The notes beneath the pieces are model-generated. The model was not told the DNA's origin and made no database searches. It worked only from the letters and a program-made list of their open reading frames with translations. From positions 62,001-126,000 of the forward strand of contig NZ_JACJPX010000002.1 of assembly GCF_014696315.1 (NCBI RefSeq): a stretch of 64,000 nucleotides of DNA. The letters run 5' to 3'. This document shows, piece by piece, positions 42,636-51,253 of the stretch. Origin of the DNA: Calothrix membranacea FACHB-236 (GTDB lineage: Bacteria > Cyanobacteriota > Cyanobacteriia > Cyanobacteriales > Nostocaceae). Position numbers and translations under genes: made by a program. The number at the start of each line of letters is the position of its first letter. Positions within the stretch are counted from its first letter, which is position 1.

Positions 42636-42972
42636 TTACAATATCCTATGGGGCATGGGGCATTGGGCATTGGGTGAAAGCACCAGTCCTTACCCAGAAT
42701 TTTGGGGTTGGCAGATTAGTGGTTAAAACAGCGATAAATTAATCTAACATAAACAATTTTTCTAGGTGTCCCCCCTCTGGTTTACTCAGAGGATGTTTTA
42801 AAAGTCTTCTGGTTGCTAGCAAAGCGTTTTAGATCCCCCTAAATCCCCCTTAAAAAGGGGGACTTTGATTCTTTTCCCCCCTTTTTTAAGGGGAGTTAGG
42901 GGGGATCAGTAAGTTATTAAAATCGCAGCCTATCACTTTTCAAACACCCAACACCCAACACCAAACCCCAAA
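42636..42972. repeat. Spacer with GATCCCCC inverted-repeat element and GGGGCAT heptamers
   Basis: GGGGCAT/GGGCATT heptamers lie at 42651-42675. At 42831-42907 an element begins with GATCCCCCTAAATCCCCC and ends with its complement TTAGGGGGGATC, with CCCCCTTAAAAAGGGGG and CCCCCCTTTTTTAAGGGG hairpins inside. Elements like this are common in Nostoc-type genomes. No gene is seen. Confidence 0.75.
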
Positions 42973-44907
42973 TCATCCCACACCAAATAACTTAGCAATT
43001 AGTGGCAATAATTGATTCCCCGCTTCCACCAGCGAAGCGACAGCAGGTAAACCTGTAAATATTCCCTTCAACATGGTGATTGCAGTCTTTGCAGTCTTTT
43101 TGCTGGTATTCTCTTGGGGAGTTTTCGCGGCTTCTGCTAAAGTTTGCACCTGTTCTAACGCCTCAGCTTTATCGTCATCTGATAACTCTGTTGACTGGGA
43201 AATTGATTCTTGTAATTGCGTCAACAATTCTTTGATTCCAGGTTTATCTGCTTCCGGGGAATCGGGTAACTGATTGAGGGCAATATTCACATTACCGCTA
43301 ATGGTTCCCAGGTTGGCGACGGAACCACCGCCAGCAATACCGCTAACATTTGTACTATTTTGAATATTGATGCCGCTAATATCAGACACTTTGTTATCTC
43401 CTTGTATATAGTATTTAGACTGCTGAAGTGCAGTTGTGAGCATATTTTCTAAGCTCAGAATGCGACTATCTTTTTCTATAAGTAATAATTGCTGACTTTG
43501 GGATAAAGCCTTGAGTTGATTATAGTCATCAAAATATTCCGCACTCAGTTGGGATTTATCACTCCCTGGTGCGGTTTTAGCTCTGAGTAAGAATTTATCA
43601 TCGCCGCGTTTCTCCATTGCGACGATTTCTAACTGAGCTTCTGGGTGATTTTCTGCCAGGTTTTTGAATGCAATTGCAATGGCGCGGGGGTCAACATTTT
43701 GATTGTGGTAAAGGTCGAGGGTGTCAAAAATTGGCTTGATAAAGTCGCCAAAGTCGCCGTCTTGGAATACTTCTTGGTGATTATCTGGTTTGCGGAGGGG
43801 GTCGGGGTTTTCTTTGGTGGGTAAGCGCATGAAGATATACTCACACCTCACCCCATGCAACTTAGTTGTATTTGTAATGCCCCAATCTTCAATGAATGCA
43901 CCTGTGAGAGTTGCACCTGTGAAATCGGTTGCGTCTAGTTGGGTTTGCTTGAGTTTTGCTCTGGATAAATCCGCATCTTGCAAATTAGCTTCACTGAGGT
44001 CAGCACTGATGAAGCTAGCATCTGCTAGGTTTGCTGATTGTAAGTTGATACCTCGCAGGATTTGGCGGTCAAAGTTTTTGTCTTGTCCCTGTCCTGTAAT
44101 TAGTAATTCGCGGATTTGTGGGTTTTGCAGGTAAGTTGAGCCTGGGCAAACGCGGTCAAGCATTTTGGCTTGATGCCAACGGGTATTATTCAGGATAGTA
44201 TTGCGGAAATCTGTACTTTTGAGTGTGGCTTTGGTGAAATTAGCCTCAGTTAAATTAGCGCCACGAAAACTTGTCCCGCCTGTCGCTGCAAAGGCTATAG
44301 CAATATTACGAATCAAGGAATATTTTTCGTCTCCTTTCATTGCTCGCAAAGCGATGTAGACACTAAGTACAGATCCGGCGAAGGCGACGGCGACGGCGAC
44401 GGCTCCGGTGAAGGCGAAGGCTCCGCCGACGGCGAAGGCTCCGGCGAAGGCGTCGGCGAAGGCTAAGGCTTCGCCGACGGCTCTGCCGAAGGCTCCGGCG
44501 AAGGCTCCGACGACGACGACGGCGAAGGCTCCGGCGAAGGCGACGGCTCCTAAAGCAGCTGATATTCCTTGGCGAATTATGATAAAGAAAAAGACAATCA
44601 ATACAATTAAAGCAACCCAGCCCGCTATCTGGTTGTCTGTAGAGTCGCTAAATATCGATGACACTAAGTAACCGTCAACAGCCCAGAAAAATCCTGACAC
44701 TCCTGACAATAACCAGGAAATCAGAACTAGAAAAATTGCCCAACGGCGTTGCAGTCCCGCTTTGGCATGGCTGAAGTTTGCACCTGTTAAATTAGCATTG
44801 GTGAAATTTGCCCCTCGGATGTCGGCATAGCTAAAGTCTGCACCCGTAAGGTCTTGTCCTTTGAAGTTGCGTCCTCGGAGATTTTGCCCGGAAAAATCTA
44901 ACCCCAT
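42973..44907 (-). CDS. Pentapeptide-repeat membrane protein with effector-like C terminus
   Basis: About 644 residues. The N terminus has pentapeptide repeats (LDFSGQNLRGRNFKGQDLTGADFSY). Hydrophobic segments follow, then a low-complexity membrane stretch of Gly, Ala, Phe and Val (about residues 115-185), then more pentapeptide repeats (NLTEANFTKATL and NLADASFISADLSEANL). A central region with a coiled-coil stretch comes next. The C-terminal part contains NIQNSTNVSGIAGGGSVANLG and a helical LLTQLQESISQ ... LAEAAKT ... GLPAVASLVEAGNQLLPLIAKLFG, like modules at the ends of cyanobacterial STAND and effector-associated proteins. I chose the ATG at 44907, giving MGLDFSG, over an upstream TTG. Function unknown; a defence or signalling role is a guess. 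Confidence 0.82.
   Translation of the reverse strand: MGLDFSGQNLRGRNFKGQDLTGADFSYADIRGANFTNANLTGANFSHAKAGLQRRWAIFLVLISWLLSGVSGFFWAVDGYLVSSIFSDSTDNQIAGWVALIVLIVFFFIIIRQGISAALGAVAFAGAFAVVVVGAFAGAFGRAVGEALAFADAFAGAFAVGGAFAFTGAVAVAVAFAGSVLSVYIALRAMKGDEKYSLIRNIAIAFAATGGTSFRGANLTEANFTKATLKSTDFRNTILNNTRWHQAKMLDRVCPGSTYLQNPQIRELLITGQGQDKNFDRQILRGINLQSANLADASFISADLSEANLQDADLSRAKLKQTQLDATDFTGATLTGAFIEDWGITNTTKLHGVRCEYIFMRLPTKENPDPLRKPDNHQEVFQDGDFGDFIKPIFDTLDLYHNQNVDPRAIAIAFKNLAENHPEAQLEIVAMEKRGDDKFLLRAKTAPGSDKSQLSAEYFDDYNQLKALSQSQQLLLIEKDSRILSLENMLTTALQQSKYYIQGDNKVSDISGINIQNSTNVSGIAGGGSVANLGTISGNVNIALNQLPDSPEADKPGIKELLTQLQESISQSTELSDDDKAEALEQVQTLAEAAKTPQENTSKKTAKTAITMLKGIFTGLPAVASLVEAGNQLLPLIAKLFGVG
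44375..44550. repeat. GC-rich (CGAAGGCTCCGG-type) minisatellite within the pentapeptide gene
   Basis: Tandem 6- to 18-bp variants of GGCGAAGGCTCC and GGCGACGGC. It is far more GC-rich than the surroundings. On the coding (minus) strand it gives Gly-Ala-Phe-Ala-Val repeats of the membrane stretch. On the plus strand it is also open (Lys-Ala-Pro repeats), but I treat that frame as a shadow. Confidence 0.8.
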
Positions 44908-44988
44908 GTTCCACTGTATACAGGTGAGCAAATTTTACTACAAGCTTCAGCCTGTATATTCAGCAATGGTGAAATCTTCTTCATGATT

Positions 44989-45139
44989 CAGGCTCAAAGG
45001 CTCATCGTTGAGGATAAAAGGCTCATCGTTGAGGGTAAAAGGTGCAATGTTGAGGGTAAAAGGCTCATCGTTGAGGATAAAAGGTGCAATGTTGAGGGTA
45101 AAAGGCTCATCGTTGAGGGTAAAAGGTGCAACATTGCGA
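44989..45139. repeat. 21-bp tandem repeat downstream of the pentapeptide gene start
   Basis: AGGCTCATCGTTGAGGATAAA and its variant AGGTGCAATGTTGAGGGTAAA alternate in about seven copies of 21 bp. In frame this gives a 7-residue repeat RLIVEGK, but no coding signal supports a gene. Confidence 0.85.
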
Positions 45140-45174
45140 TTCTAAGGACTGCCAATCTCAAAAATACCCCATGA

Positions 45175-45524
45175 CAAGCGAAAATGAAGTACGTAGGTAG
45201 GGGCATCGGCAATGCCGTGCCCTGACGCTCATCGGGTACGCCAAAATATTTGTATACAGCATATTTCAGGTAAATGAGGTACGCGCTTCGGGGCATGGCA
45301 GTGCCAGTACCCCTACCATCTATGCCATTCTTTTCTCAAATCGCTCATCGCAGTGATATATATCAGTAAGTGAGCGACTGTGGCAATGTGGATATATAGC
45401 GGTTCTCGTTTCGATGCAAGACATAATCGGGCATGGCAGTGCCATGCCCCTACGAATGGTTTGTATTTTATGCAATAGAGAACCCTATCGGCACAGCATC
45501 AACATTCGCTTACAGGAAAGATTA
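45175..45524. other. Spacer rich in GGCAnTGCC palindromes
   Basis: No gene is visible before 45525. It contains GGGGCATCGGCAATGCCGTGCCC (about 45199-45222), GGGGCATGGCAGTGCC (45291-45306) and the perfect 21-bp copy at 45429-45449 of the hairpin family. The AGGAA at 45514-45518 serves the next small gene. Confidence 0.6.
45429..45449. repeat. GGCA-n-TGCC hairpin repeat, copy 3
   Basis: GGGCATGGCA and TGCCATGCCC pair perfectly around one G and are followed by CCTACGAA. Stem bases differ from copies 2, 4 and 5 but stay complementary. Confidence 0.8.
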
Positions 45525-45689
45525 ATGGAACGCTCGAAAATCATTGCCATTATTACAGGTGCGATATCGATTATTTTAGCGATCGCTTACCTGATTATTG
45601 TCCAAATCCTCGACTACCGCGATATGAAACCCGCCCCCATCAGCCAAATCAACCAACCACCAGCAATTGTGGCTACTAGTTGGCACTAA
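45525..45689 (+). CDS. Small single-span membrane protein
   Basis: 54-residue protein too short for most gene finders. An ATG is preceded by AGGAA at a good distance (6 bases). The chain is MERSKIIAIITGAISIILAIAYLIIVQILDYR followed by a short Pro-rich tail (MKPAPISQINQPPAIV), i.e. one transmembrane helix with a basic N-terminal end. I recall similar small proteins in other filamentous cyanobacteria but cannot name one. It is followed by a terminator-like hairpin and precedes the ndhF gene, from which it is probably separate. Confidence 0.65.
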   Translation: MERSKIIAIITGAISIILAIAYLIIVQILDYRDMKPAPISQINQPPAIVATSWH

Positions 45690-45731
45690 AAATTTACTTA
45701 TTTCATCTTTCTAAAGATATAAACATCGATC

Positions 45732-45755
45732 AAGACGCAATCAAATGCGTCTTTT
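45732..45755 (+). terminator. Terminator-like hairpin after the small membrane protein gene
   Basis: AAGACGCA pairs with TGCGTCTT around the 6-base loop ATCAAA and is followed by TTG. It lies 42 bp after the stop codon. Confidence 0.7.
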
Positions 45756-45777
45756 GTCATTTATGTCAATTGAAATT

Positions 45778-45796
45778 ATTAATGATAACTATTGAT
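45778..45796 (+). promoter_or_regulatory. LysR-type operator-like site 1 upstream of ndhF
   Basis: ATTAATG-ATAAC-TATTGAT has the same arm length and spacer as site 2 at 45825 and matches its inverted repeat at 5 of 7 bases in the left arm and 7 of 7 in the right arm. Confidence 0.5.
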
Positions 45797-45824
45797 TTGT
45801 TTCCTAAATTATCCATAGATAAAA

Positions 45825-45843
45825 ATCAATAGCTGTTATTGAT
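45825..45843 (+). promoter_or_regulatory. LysR-type operator-like site 2 upstream of ndhF
   Basis: ATCAATA-GCTGT-TATTGAT is a perfect 7-bp inverted repeat with a 5-base spacer and contains the T-N11-A pattern of LysR-type sites. CcmR/NdhR, the CO2-responsive LysR repressor of cyanobacteria, uses ATCAAT half-sites. It lies 217 bp before the ndhF start codon. Confidence 0.6.
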
Positions 45844-46059
45844 TAATTAAATAAAGTCCATCTATAAGAATTAGTTAGAGGACGTATCGATCATTTATTT
45901 ATTTGAACTATTTCCTTTTTGCCATAGATAAAGGTAAGCTATTTCTAACAAAATTAAGTAAACATAAAATTGAAGTATTGGTGGTAGTTGGGTTGGCAGG
46001 GATCAAAGCTATTTGATTCGTAACCCTAGAGTTGTGCTGCAAGTTATAGAGGTAAGTTC

Positions 46060-47919
46060 ATGGCTCAGTTTCTCTTAGAGACTGTGTGGTTAGTTCCGTG
46101 CTATGCGTTAATAGGTGGGCTTTTAGCCGTTCCTTGGTCACCGGGGATCATTCGCCGTACTGGCCCAAGACCGGCGGGTTATGTCAATTTGGTAATGACA
46201 TCTCTGGCGTTTTTGCATAGTGCGATCGCATTTATTGCTACTTGGAATCAACCACCTGTAGAGGTATTTATTCCTTGGCTGTCTACAGCTGGTTTAAATC
46301 TTACCATCGCTTTAGAAATTTCTTCAATTAGCGTGGGAGCATTGGTTGTCATCAGCGGCTTAAATTTCTTAGCGCAAATTTTCGCCATTGGTTACATGGA
46401 AATGGATTGGGGTTGGGGACGCTTCTATTCTTTATTAGGATTGTTTGAAGCGGGATTATGTGCCCTGGCTTTGTGTAATAACCTGTTCTTTAGTTATGTA
46501 ATTCTGGAAGTTCTAACTTTAGGAACTTACTTGCTAGTTGGGTTGTGGTTTAGTCAGCCGTTGGTAGTTAGTGGTGCAAGAGATGCTTTCCTAACAAAAC
46601 GGGTGGGTGACTTGTTCCTGCTAATAGGTGTACTGGGGTTATGGCCTTTAGCTGGAACTTGGAATTATACAGAATTAGCTGAATGGGCAACAACTGCAAA
46701 TGTTGACCCCAATGTCATTGCCTTGGTAGGTTTAGCCTTAATTGCGGGGCCAATGGGTAAATGTGCCCAATTCCCGCTGCATTTGTGGTTGGATGAGGCG
46801 ATGGAAGGCCCTGTTCCCAGTACAATTTTGCGGAACTCGGTGGTAGTAGCCAGTGGTGCGTGGGTATTAATTAAACTGCAACCTGTGTTAACTTTATCAC
46901 CGCTAGTTTCCTCCGCCCTGGTAGCAATTGGTGCAGTTACAGCCGTTGGTGCTTCCTTAATTGCGATCGCCCAAATTGATATTAAACGCTGTCAATCCTA
47001 TTCTGTCAGCGCTTACATGGGCTTGGTGTTTATTGCGGTGGGTACCAAGCAAGATGAAGCAGCATTGTTGTTAGTACTGGCTAATGCTGTATCAGCCGCA
47101 CTTTTGGTCATGAGTACTGGCGGAATCATCTGGAACAGCATTACCCAAAATGTTACCCAATTGGGTGGATTATGGTCACGCCGTCCAATATCTGCGATCG
47201 CTTTTATTGTGGGAACATTGGGATTAATTGGCTTTCCACCCCTAGGCGGCTTTTGGGCGTTGATGGAATTAACAGATGGACTGTGGGGAACTCAACCTTG
47301 GTTGGTTGGGGTGGTGATAACTGTGAACGCTTTAACTGCTGTCAGTTTAACCAGAGAATTCGGTTTGATTTTTGCTGGTAAACCTCAACAGATGAGTGAG
47401 CGATCGCCTGAAGTACACTGGCCAATGGTATTGCCAATGGTGATTTTACTAGGCTTCGTCTTACACCTGCCATTAGTGTTGCAAAGCTTATCATTACTAC
47501 CAAGTTGGGTAATTCTGAATAAGGATGTTGCACTGTTATTAATTTGGTCAAGTATTTTTGGTTGTGGTGTAACGGGCGTAATTTATTTTGGAAATATTCC
47601 TAAACCAATTCGTCTACCTTGGAAACCTTTACAAGACTTGCTGGCTTACGATTTTTACACACCAAAAATCTATCGGATGACGATTATTTTCAGCGTCGCC
47701 CAACTTTCTAAATTTGCCGATATGCTCGACCGTTTTGTAGTTGATGGTATCGTCAATTTGGTTGGTTTGTTCTCTTTATTAACTGGCGAAGGTTTGAAAT
47801 ATAGTACATCTGGTCAAACCCAATTTTATGCCTTCACTGTACTTTTAGGCGTTGGCGTATTTGGGATGTGGGTAACTTGGCCATTCTGGGGAATTCAGTT
47901 TTTGGATTTGATGTTTTAG
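46060..47919 (+). CDS. ndhF: NAD(P)H-quinone oxidoreductase subunit F (NDH-1 CO2-uptake type)
   Basis: 619-residue antiporter-like membrane subunit of NDH-1, of the F3/F4 class found in CO2-uptake complexes. Sequence features are the GPRPAGYVN loop, the core YVILEVLTLGTYLLVGLW ... ARDAFLTKRVGD (near residue 170), GPMGKCAQFPLHLWLDEAMEGPVP (near 230) and DIKRCQSYSVSAYMG, all typical of NdhF-type subunits. About 14-16 hydrophobic segments are seen. It is the first gene of an operon with a Tat-exported carbonic anhydrase, ndhD, a CDP-alcohol transferase and CO2 hydration protein genes. I lean to the inducible NdhF3 type from the CupA-length partner and the LysR-like sites, without proof. GAGGTAAGTTC precedes the ATG. 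Confidence 0.9.
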   Translation: MAQFLLETVWLVPCYALIGGLLAVPWSPGIIRRTGPRPAGYVNLVMTSLAFLHSAIAFIATWNQPPVEVFIPWLSTAGLNLTIALEISSISVGALVVISGLNFLAQIFAIGYMEMDWGWGRFYSLLGLFEAGLCALALCNNLFFSYVILEVLTLGTYLLVGLWFSQPLVVSGARDAFLTKRVGDLFLLIGVLGLWPLAGTWNYTELAEWATTANVDPNVIALVGLALIAGPMGKCAQFPLHLWLDEAMEGPVPSTILRNSVVVASGAWVLIKLQPVLTLSPLVSSALVAIGAVTAVGASLIAIAQIDIKRCQSYSVSAYMGLVFIAVGTKQDEAALLLVLANAVSAALLVMSTGGIIWNSITQNVTQLGGLWSRRPISAIAFIVGTLGLIGFPPLGGFWALMELTDGLWGTQPWLVGVVITVNALTAVSLTREFGLIFAGKPQQMSERSPEVHWPMVLPMVILLGFVLHLPLVLQSLSLLPSWVILNKDVALLLIWSSIFGCGVTGVIYFGNIPKPIRLPWKPLQDLLAYDFYTPKIYRMTIIFSVAQLSKFADMLDRFVVDGIVNLVGLFSLLTGEGLKYSTSGQTQFYAFTVLLGVGVFGMWVTWPFWGIQFLDLMF

Positions 47920-47966
47920 GGATTGGGGACTGGGGACTGGGGATTGGGGACTGGGAAGGGAGATTT
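47918..47966. repeat. GGGGACT heptamer array after ndhF
   Basis: GGGATTGGGGACTGGGGACTGG and further copies begin at the ndhF stop codon. The array lies within the operon between ndhF and the carbonic anhydrase gene. Confidence 0.75.
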
Positions 47967-48032
47967 GATACTAATCAATTTTTGAAGACCGTTTAATTTT
48001 TGAAACCTTGTGTTGTGTTGGGAGAAGGGACA

Positions 48033-48752
48033 ATGAAAAAACAATATAGCCAAACTAATTTTTCTCGGAGAAATTTACTGAAACTAGGTGCAGGTGCAGT
48101 TGGTGCAGGAGTATTAACTGCTGGATTGGGTTCTAATTTAGTTACACCTGAAAAAGCCACGGCGCAAGACAAAAAAGATATTACTCCTGATGCAGCACTC
48201 AAAGAATTACTAGATGGTAATGATAGATTTGTCAAAGCTAAAAAACGCTATCCCAATCAATCATTAAAACGCTTGCAGGAAGTTGCTAAAGGTCAAAAAC
48301 CTTTTGCCTCAATTCTCGGTTGTGCAGATTCCCGAGTACCTTCAGAAATAGTTTTTGACCAGGGATTAGGCGATTTATTTGTCTGCCGTGTAGCTGGTAA
48401 TATTGCACCTCCAGAAGAAATTGGTAGCCTAGAATTTGGCAGCTTAGTTTTAGGTGCTAAGGTGATTATGGTACTAGGCCATGAAAGATGTGGGGCTGTA
48501 GATGCAACTATTAAAGGTGCGTCAGTACCAGGGCAAATTGGTAGTTTATTAGAAGCAATTAAACCTGGTGTAGAAAAAGCCAAAGGTCAACCAGGTGATC
48601 CATTAGAAAACGCTTGTAAAGCTAACATTTTAGTGCAAGTTGAGAAGTTGAAAGCATCGCCCGTTCTGGCTGGGTTAATCAAAGAAGAAAAACTGAAAAT
48701 AGTCGGTGGTTATTACGATTTAGACACTGGGAAAGTCAGTTTAGTTAGTTAG
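48033..48752 (+). CDS. Beta-carbonic anhydrase with Tat signal
   Basis: 239-residue beta-class carbonic anhydrase (CO2/bicarbonate interconversion). Zinc ligands are Cys in GCADSRVPSE (near residue 90), and His and Cys in LGHERCGAV (near 148-151), with the Asp-Arg pair in ADSR. An N-terminal twin-arginine-like signal (FSRRNLLKLGAGAVGAGVLTAGLG) predicts export to the thylakoid lumen or periplasm. The start is the ATG at 48033 with GGAGAAGGGA before it. It is placed inside the ndhF-ndhD pair, unlike the standard operon. Such a location suits a role in CO2 uptake by NDH-1, like EcaB of Synechocystis, a thylakoid carbonic anhydrase linked to CO2 uptake. Confidence 0.9.
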   Translation: MKKQYSQTNFSRRNLLKLGAGAVGAGVLTAGLGSNLVTPEKATAQDKKDITPDAALKELLDGNDRFVKAKKRYPNQSLKRLQEVAKGQKPFASILGCADSRVPSEIVFDQGLGDLFVCRVAGNIAPPEEIGSLEFGSLVLGAKVIMVLGHERCGAVDATIKGASVPGQIGSLLEAIKPGVEKAKGQPGDPLENACKANILVQVEKLKASPVLAGLIKEEKLKIVGGYYDLDTGKVSLVS

Positions 48753-48754
48753 GT

Positions 48755-48792
48755 TTTGGGCATGGGGCATTGGGCATGGGGCATTGGGCAAT
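48755..48792. repeat. GGGCATGGGGCATT heptamer array
   Basis: Alternating GGGCATG and GGGCATT units lie between the carbonic anhydrase stop codon and ndhD, like the array at 42651. Confidence 0.7.
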
Positions 48793-48893
48793 AGTTATTT
48801 CCTCTGTGCTTTATTGTCTCTCCTATGCTCCCATTCCCCTAATATCTTTTGAATATTGAAATTTCTCCTTTTTACTCAATTACCCAAATTGCC

Positions 48894-50393
48894 ATGTTAA
48901 GTGTTTTGATTTGGCTCCCGATTTTGGCAGCGGCTATCATAGCAGTCATACCTAAAAATCTACCTAGCAATACTGTGCGGTTAAGCGCATTATACTTTTC
49001 TGCCATAGTTTTGCTTTGGAATATTTTTATTCTGTTCAAATTTGATATCAGCAACCCAGGGATGCAATTTCAAGAGTATCTACCTTGGAATGAAACTCTC
49101 GGTTTAAGCTATCAATTGGGTGTTGATGGGCTTTCGATATTGATGCTGGTTTTAAATAGCCTTCTTACCTGGATTGCTATTTACAGCAGCAGTAAAGATA
49201 CTCAAAGACCTCGGCTTTTCTACTCGATGATTTTATTAGTGAGTGGTGGGGTAGCAGGTGCATTTTTAGCAGAGAATTTACTGCTATTCTTCTTGTTCTA
49301 TGAACTAGAATTAATTCCCTTCTATTTACTAATTTCTATTTGGGGTGGGGAAAAACGCGGTTATGCGGGGATTAAATTCCTGATTTACACTGCTGTTTCT
49401 GGAGCATTAATCTTAGCAACTTTCTTGGGTATGGTGTGGCTAACTGGTTCTACCAGCTTTGCCTTTGATGCAGTTTCTACACACACTCTATCCCCTGTAT
49501 TACAATTCGTTTTGTTAGCAGGAATTGTCTTAGGTTTTGGCATCAAAATTCCCTTGGTTCCTTTCCACACATGGTTACCTGATGCTTACGTGGAAGCTTC
49601 TGCACCCATTGCGATTCTTTTAGGTGGTGTGTTAGCGAAGCTAGGAACCTACGGATTGTTAAGGTTTGGTATGGGAATGTTTCCCGAAGCTTGGAGTACC
49701 TTTGCACCAACATTGGCAATTTGGGGTGCAGTGAGTGCAATTTATGGGGCTGTAGTAGCGATCGCGCAAAAAGATATCAAGCGCATGGTAGCATACAGTT
49801 CCATCGGTCACATGGGTTATATTCTGCTAGCTGGTGCTGCTAGTACTTCCTTGGCGTTGGTTGGTGCTGTTGCTCAAATGTTTAGCCACGGTTTAATTCT
49901 CGCTATTTTGTTCCATTTGGTAGGCGTTGTAGAAACCAAAGTCGGAACTCGGGAGTTAGATAAACTCAATGGTTTAATGAGTCCGATTCGGGGTTTACCT
50001 TTAATTAGCGCTTTGCTTGTATTAAGTGGAATGGCGAGTGCTGGTATTCCCGGTTTAACAGGTTTCGTGGCAGAATTTATCGTATTCCAAGGTAGTTTCT
50101 CGGCGTTTCCTCTCTCCACAATCTTGTGTGTAGTTGCTAGTGGTTTAACTGCGGTTTATTTTGTGATCCTGCTTAACCGCACCTGTTTTGGTAAACTCGA
50201 CAATTTAGCTTACTATCCCAAAGTGCAATGGTTTGAGAAAACTCCTGCGTTAATTTTGGCAGCTTTAATTATCTTTTTGGGAGTGCAACCAACTTGGTTA
50301 GTGCGTTGGAGTGAACCAACAACTACTGCAATGGTGGCTGCTATTCCTGCAATTGAAAAAACCGTTAACTCTGAGATTGCTTTAAAACAATAA
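48894..50393 (+). CDS. ndhD: NAD(P)H-quinone oxidoreductase subunit D (NDH-1 CO2-uptake type)
   Basis: 499-residue antiporter-like membrane subunit of NDH-1. Typical parts are LSYQLGVDGLSILMLVLNSLLT (near residue 68), FLFYELELIPFYLLISIWGGEKR (near 127), PLVPFHTWLPDAYVEASAPIAILLGGVLAKLGTYGLLR (near 220, with the proton-path Lys) and AQKDIKRMVAYSSIGHMGY. About 14 hydrophobic segments are seen. I start it at the ATG 48894; a TTG 45 bases upstream would add 15 residues. It is the third gene of the CO2-uptake operon, with a small GGGCATGGGGCATT repeat just upstream. Confidence 0.9.
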   Translation: MLSVLIWLPILAAAIIAVIPKNLPSNTVRLSALYFSAIVLLWNIFILFKFDISNPGMQFQEYLPWNETLGLSYQLGVDGLSILMLVLNSLLTWIAIYSSSKDTQRPRLFYSMILLVSGGVAGAFLAENLLLFFLFYELELIPFYLLISIWGGEKRGYAGIKFLIYTAVSGALILATFLGMVWLTGSTSFAFDAVSTHTLSPVLQFVLLAGIVLGFGIKIPLVPFHTWLPDAYVEASAPIAILLGGVLAKLGTYGLLRFGMGMFPEAWSTFAPTLAIWGAVSAIYGAVVAIAQKDIKRMVAYSSIGHMGYILLAGAASTSLALVGAVAQMFSHGLILAILFHLVGVVETKVGTRELDKLNGLMSPIRGLPLISALLVLSGMASAGIPGLTGFVAEFIVFQGSFSAFPLSTILCVVASGLTAVYFVILLNRTCFGKLDNLAYYPKVQWFEKTPALILAALIIFLGVQPTWLVRWSEPTTTAMVAAIPAIEKTVNSEIALKQ

Positions 50394-50537
50394 TGAATCT
50401 TCCTTTGCGCCTCTGCGTGAGATTTAATTATTCAAAAATAACCACAGAGACACAGAGGACACAGAGAAATAAAGAGAGATTTTTCGTAATGATTTAGGAT
50501 TGCTATAAGGAGTTATGCACCAAGATTAGGAGGAAGG

Positions 50538-51143
50538 ATGAACCTGAAATTAATTCCCAGTGGACTGATACTATTTCGCTTTTTAATTGCGCCTTTTCTT
50601 CTCTGGGATGCCCTTGATGGTAAAACTAGTATTTGGTTCATCGTTGGCTTTGTCGCCGCCTTCCTCTCAGATATTTTTGATGGCATTATTGCCCGTAGAC
50701 TTGGTGTTAGTACTGCTGAATTAAGACAAGCTGATAGCTGGGCTGATGTTTGCCTTTTTAGTTGCATATTTGTGAGTGCTTGGCTAGTACATAAAGATGT
50801 TTTAATTGCTTATCAACTGCCTTTACTCACAGTGATTTTTGCTCAGTTGGTATGGTGGATAGTGAATTTAGTGAAATATGGTAAACCTGCTAGCTATCAC
50901 ACCTACTCAGCTAAGTTTTGGGGCATCACTCTTGCCATTGCAATTATTTCTTTATTTGGCTTTAACTATGCAGGAATTTCCTTATGGCTAACTTGTATTG
51001 CTGGCTTAGTCTACAGTATCGAAGAAATAGCCATGACAATGATTCTGCCAGTATGGACGCATGATGTATTAAGCATTTTCCACGCCCTAAAGTTACGCGA
51101 ACAATTATTAATCCAAGATAACCTGATTGATTCACAACAATAA
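50538..51143 (+). CDS. CDP-alcohol phosphatidyltransferase family membrane protein
   Basis: 201-residue integral membrane enzyme of the CDP-alcohol phosphatidyltransferase family, which forms phospholipids or phosphatidyl-inositol-type headgroups from CDP-diacylglycerol. The signature D-x2-DG-x2-AR ... D-x3-D is visible as DIFDGIIARRLGVSTAELRQADSWAD, near residues 45-70. The Gly before the second Asp pair is Leu here. About six hydrophobic segments are present. AGGAGGAAGG before the ATG is a strong Shine-Dalgarno. It lies between ndhD and the CO2 hydration gene, an unusual companion. The lipid product cannot be told. Confidence 0.85.
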   Translation: MNLKLIPSGLILFRFLIAPFLLWDALDGKTSIWFIVGFVAAFLSDIFDGIIARRLGVSTAELRQADSWADVCLFSCIFVSAWLVHKDVLIAYQLPLLTVIFAQLVWWIVNLVKYGKPASYHTYSAKFWGITLAIAIISLFGFNYAGISLWLTCIAGLVYSIEEIAMTMILPVWTHDVLSIFHALKLREQLLIQDNLIDSQQ

Positions 51144-51152
51144 CAATTGTAC

Positions 51153-51211
51153 AGACGTGATTCATCGCGTCTCTAACAAATGACATTCTAAAGACGCGAT
51201 TCATCGCGTCT
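51153..51211. repeat. Two AGACGCGATTCATCGCGTCT palindrome variants
   Basis: 51153-51172 has an imperfect copy with AGACGTG; 51192-51211 has a variant with TTCA at the centre. They lie between the CDP-alcohol transferase and CO2 hydration genes. Confidence 0.75.
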
Positions 51212-51253
51212 CTACAAGATAAAAAAATATTGCAACCCTCACGAGATTTATAT

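Noticed and set aside
44408-44671. 87-codon plus-strand frame rich in Lys-Ala-Pro
   Set aside because: It is antisense to the pentapeptide gene inside a GC-rich minisatellite; Lys-Ala-Pro repeats are a by-product of the repeat.
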